DNA of 7,366 bases, from assembly GCA_017408305.1 (NCBI GenBank), contig JAFQUU010000025.1, positions 1-7,366 of the forward strand, written 5' to 3'. The notes under the pieces were generated by a model. It was given only the letters and a program-made list of their open reading frames with translations, was not told where the DNA came from and made no database searches. Origin of the DNA: Clostridia bacterium (GTDB lineage: Bacteria > Bacillota > Clostridia > Christensenellales > UBA1242). Position numbers and translations under genes: made by a program. Positions 5,921 through 7,366 of this stretch are shown in pieces (within the stretch, counting starts at the first letter, position 1; every line of letters begins with the position of its first letter).

Positions 5921-6542
5921 TTTCTTCCTTCTTTAAAAGATTTTCTTCTGCTTGAGAAAGCCTTAAATAGACCGGTGCAAGATTTTGTCCATTAGCAAAC
6001 TGCCCTTGTTCAATCATTTTTTTTGTAAGAGAAAGCAAAGTTTCAGCACTTGGCTCAACAAAAGCGTCCACTTCGCTTAAGTTTTCACTTTCAAGCCCAA
6101 CCTTAAAACCTTTTGGCAATTCTTGCGTAAGACTTGCCTCTCCATAAGGCAAAAAGTTTTTGTATTCTTTCACAAAAAACCTGCCACTCAGTGCGTTCTG
6201 CACTGCACAAAAATCAGGTTGCTTTCCCCTTGATTGCCACTCATAACCCATAAGGTCAAGACTGTCAATTGCAACAGCCTTTATTTTTGGAAAGCATGCC
6301 AAAAACCCTTTTACAAGGGCAACGCCTACCCTAACCCCCGTAAAACTCCCAGGCCCAACAACAACGCCAATATAGTCAATAGCAGAAATGTCAAGTTCTG
6401 CTTCTAAAAGTGCATTTTCAATGGCTGGCAACACATTTTCGCTTGACTTTGCATTTGCATCCAAACTTACAAACACATTTTTTTTGCCACAAACTGCAAT
6501 TTGTGCAGTCTTAAAAGCAGTGTTTAAACACAAAATGTTCAT
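5907..6542 (-). CDS. tsaB: tRNA threonylcarbamoyladenosine biosynthesis protein TsaB
   Basis: TsaB is the non-catalytic ASKHA-fold partner of TsaD in t6A37 synthesis and the scaffold to which TsaE binds. The product is 211 residues, slightly shorter than the 231 of E. coli TsaB. The hallmark GPGSFTGVRVG is at 63-73 and the C-terminal PVYLRLSQAE motif is present. Two usually conserved spots look altered. The His that normally precedes Ser-Glu before LLPAI is Ser here (AKSSENVLPAI, 31-41), and the usual DARxxxVY segment reads QNALSGRFF. The start codon at 6542 follows AAGGGGG at 5-nt spacing and overlaps the tsaE stop by 4 nt. The 3' end overlaps rimI by 14 nt. tsaD, often close by in Bacillota, is not in the window. 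Confidence 0.93.
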   Translation of the reverse strand: MNILCLNTAFKTAQIAVCGKKNVFVSLDANAKSSENVLPAIENALLEAELDISAIDYIGVVVGPGSFTGVRVGVALVKGFLACFPKIKAVAIDSLDLMGYEWQSRGKQPDFCAVQNALSGRFFVKEYKNFLPYGEASLTQELPKGFKVGLESENLSEVDAFVEPSAETLLSLTKKMIEQGQFANGQNLAPVYLRLSQAEENLLKKEENAEN

Positions 6543-6979
6543 ACAAGCCCCCTTGGCGAAATTTCAATAAGTCTTTTATTTTCGCCTTGTTTTGTGATTT
6601 TTACATCATACCTTCTTTCCGGCAAAATGTTTGGACAGTTACTTGGCCACTCCACAAGCGAAATGCCATCAAGGGTTGTTAAATCAAAATACTCTTCAAA
6701 GCCCATTGCATGAAACTCTTCAGGGTCTTCAAGGCGATAAAGGTCAAAATGGAAAAGTTTTGTTTTTGTGCCTTGATATTCGTTCATGATAGTAAATGTT
6801 GGACTGGTGATTGGCTCTTTAATTCCAAGACCTCTTGCAACGCCTTTTGCAAATGTGGTTTTACCTGCACCCAAATCCCCCTCAAGGGCAACAACGCAAG
6901 GTGCAAACAAACTTTTGGCAAACTTTTCTGCCACCAAAATTGTGTTTTCTTGATTTTCTGTTACAATTTGAATTTTCAT
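6539..6979 (-). CDS. tsaE: tRNA threonylcarbamoyladenosine biosynthesis ATPase TsaE
   Basis: TsaE is the ATPase that drives turnover of the TsaB-TsaD complex, which transfers threonylcarbamoyl to A37 of ANN-decoding tRNAs in the cytoplasm. The 146-residue product has the usual family length. Visible motifs are the Walker A loop GDLGAGKTT (34-42), SPTFTIMNEY (59-68), the HFDLYRL motif (77-83) and VEWP (109-112). The ATG at 6979 aligns with the family N-terminus (short strand, then a helix, then the P-loop), and upstream sequence in frame crosses a terminator and promoter, so it is not part of the gene. There is no Shine-Dalgarno site; the promoter places the transcription start at the ATG itself. 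The stop overlaps the tsaB start (ATGA), indicating translational coupling. Confidence 0.95.
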   Translation of the reverse strand: MKIQIVTENQENTILVAEKFAKSLFAPCVVALEGDLGAGKTTFAKGVARGLGIKEPITSPTFTIMNEYQGTKTKLFHFDLYRLEDPEEFHAMGFEEYFDLTTLDGISLVEWPSNCPNILPERRYDVKITKQGENKRLIEISPRGLV

Positions 6980-7014
6980 AAAAATATAATAACATTTTCT
7001 TGCTCTGTTGTCAA
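6979..7014 (-). promoter_or_regulatory. Sigma-70/SigA promoter of the tsaE operon, predicted leaderless start
   Basis: On the minus strand a perfect -35 TTGACA (7009-7014) is followed by a 17-nt spacer and a -10 TATTAT (6986-6991). An extended -10 TG lies at 6993-6994. The base seven nucleotides after the -10 box is the A of the tsaE ATG (6979). Only ATTTTT separates the -10 box from the start codon, so there is no room for a ribosome binding site. The predicted transcript begins at, or within a base or two of, the start codon. Confidence 0.85.
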
Positions 7015-7020
7015 TCTCAC

Positions 7021-7053
7021 AAAAAAAACAAAAATTGCACCAAGTGGTGCAAT
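7021..7053 (-). terminator. Intrinsic terminator after the holin-like gene
   Basis: Read on the minus strand, the stem ATTGCACC/GGTGCAAT (7034-7053) closes a 4-nt loop (ACTT); the stem is 9 bp if the loop is tightened to 2 nt. The stem is followed by a T-rich run broken by one G (7021-7033). It begins two bases past the stop codon and ends just before the -35 box of the tsaE promoter, so it cleanly separates the two transcription units. Confidence 0.88.
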
Positions 7054-7055
7054 CT

Positions 7056-7301
7056 TTATTCTTTTTCTTCTGGCAAATCTGCCTTTTCTTGCTTTGCTTT
7101 CTCTTCAGTTGTGGTTTGATTTTCTTTAGGCTTGTCCACAAACCCAAGAACAACCAAAACACCACAAAAACCCATAATCACACTTTCCATCGCCACTTCA
7201 TCAATCTTAAAACCAAAAAGATTGCCAAGCGAGTTTATAAAAAGAATGACAGCCGCAGAAAGAGAAACCCAAAATTTGTAACTTTTAAGCCTTTGTTTCA
7301 T
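7056..7301 (-). CDS. Small holin-like membrane protein (phi LC3-type)
   Basis: This encodes about 81 residues. The N-terminus is basic (MKQRLKSYKFW) and leads into a hydrophobic segment at about residues 10-30. A second segment follows at about 38-56, then a highly charged tail (about 57-81, many Glu and Lys). The KSYKFW start, two short helices, a VLGFVDKP-like ending and overall length resemble phi LC3-type phage holins (Phage_holin_1), which form membrane lesions that let endolysin reach the cell wall. I chose the ATG at 7301 because GAGGGC lies just upstream. An in-frame ATG at 7364 would add 21 basic residues and cannot be excluded. No lysin or other phage gene is visible; the next gene is tsaE. 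Many such genes stand alone in Bacillota chromosomes with unproven roles, so the function here is uncertain. A strong terminator follows the stop codon. Confidence 0.6.
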   Translation of the reverse strand: MKQRLKSYKFWVSLSAAVILFINSLGNLFGFKIDEVAMESVIMGFCGVLVVLGFVDKPKENQTTTEEKAKQEKADLPEEKE

Positions 7302-7365
7302 CTTGCCCTCTGCCCTTAAAAAACACCTTTCTTTTAATTTCACAAACATCTTCTTTGACATCATT
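7285..7365 (-). CDS. Possible C-terminal tail of an upstream gene (partial, 5' end outside window)
   Basis: A minus-strand frame is open from the window edge and ends at TAA (7285-7287). It encodes about 26 hydrophilic residues rich in Lys, Glu and Asp, ending GRGQDETKA. It would overlap the start of the holin-like gene by 17 nt, a common arrangement in tightly packed operons. The frame with ATG at 7364 is the alternative: a longer N-terminus for the holin-like gene. I cannot identify a family from so short a piece. It is listed only because the downstream start at 7301 has its own ribosome binding site, which leaves this stretch free to be the end of another gene. Confidence 0.35.
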   Translation of the reverse strand, partial: NDVKEDVCEIKRKVFFKGRGQDETKA

Positions 7366-7366
7366 A

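Noticed and set aside
6980..7165. A longer N-terminus for TsaE (62 extra residues)
   Set aside because: The extension would read through the terminator and promoter and antisense-like Lys/Cys-rich sequence. The family N-terminus aligns with the ATG at 6979.
1..7366. CRISPR array, tRNA or rRNA genes
   Set aside because: I saw no regularly spaced direct repeats, cloverleaf-like sequence or rRNA-conserved stretches on either strand.

Overview
The window is an AT-rich bacterial segment in which every supportable gene lies on the minus strand, so transcription runs from the right end to the left. It uses the standard code, since TGA is the stop of tsaE, tsaB and the hydrolase. Shine-Dalgarno sites of the AAGGAGG type are common. 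The order tsaE-tsaB-rimI and the membrane-anchored MurF beside an alpha/beta hydrolase point to a Bacillota (Clostridia-like) genome, probably an uncultured gut-type lineage. That placement is inference; no rRNA or other marker is present to fix it.

Layout in transcription order (high to low coordinates). (1) The possible C-terminal tail of an upstream gene, then a small holin-like two-helix membrane protein ending in a clean terminator (7021-7053). (2) A near-consensus promoter, then the tightly overlapping operon tsaE-tsaB-rimI, closed by a hairpin terminator (5426-5459). TsaE and TsaB belong to the tRNA t6A37 machinery and RimI is a GNAT acetyltransferase. TsaD, the catalytic partner, is not in the window. 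(3) An alpha/beta hydrolase translationally coupled (TTGA overlap) to a MurF-type Mur ligase. In the ligase the usual soluble N-terminal domain is replaced by a roughly 200-residue membrane region. (4) A 329-bp intergenic block holding a 17-bp perfect inverted repeat, a pair of diverged direct repeats, a second terminator and a textbook extended -10 promoter. (5) A 768-residue polytopic membrane protein resembling VirB6/TrbL-type conjugation or type IV secretion membrane proteins. It is followed 14 nt later by an SPFH/Band-7-like gene that runs off the left edge.

Blocks 2 and 3 are housekeeping: translation fidelity and cell-wall precursor synthesis. Block 5 looks like accessory or secretion-related biology sitting beside core genes. 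The points most worth a second look are: promoters so close to the tsaE and hydrolase start codons that those mRNAs should be leaderless; the apparently split terminator with a possible loop-tail pseudoknot after murF; and the VirB6-like/SPFH pair under its own strong promoter.
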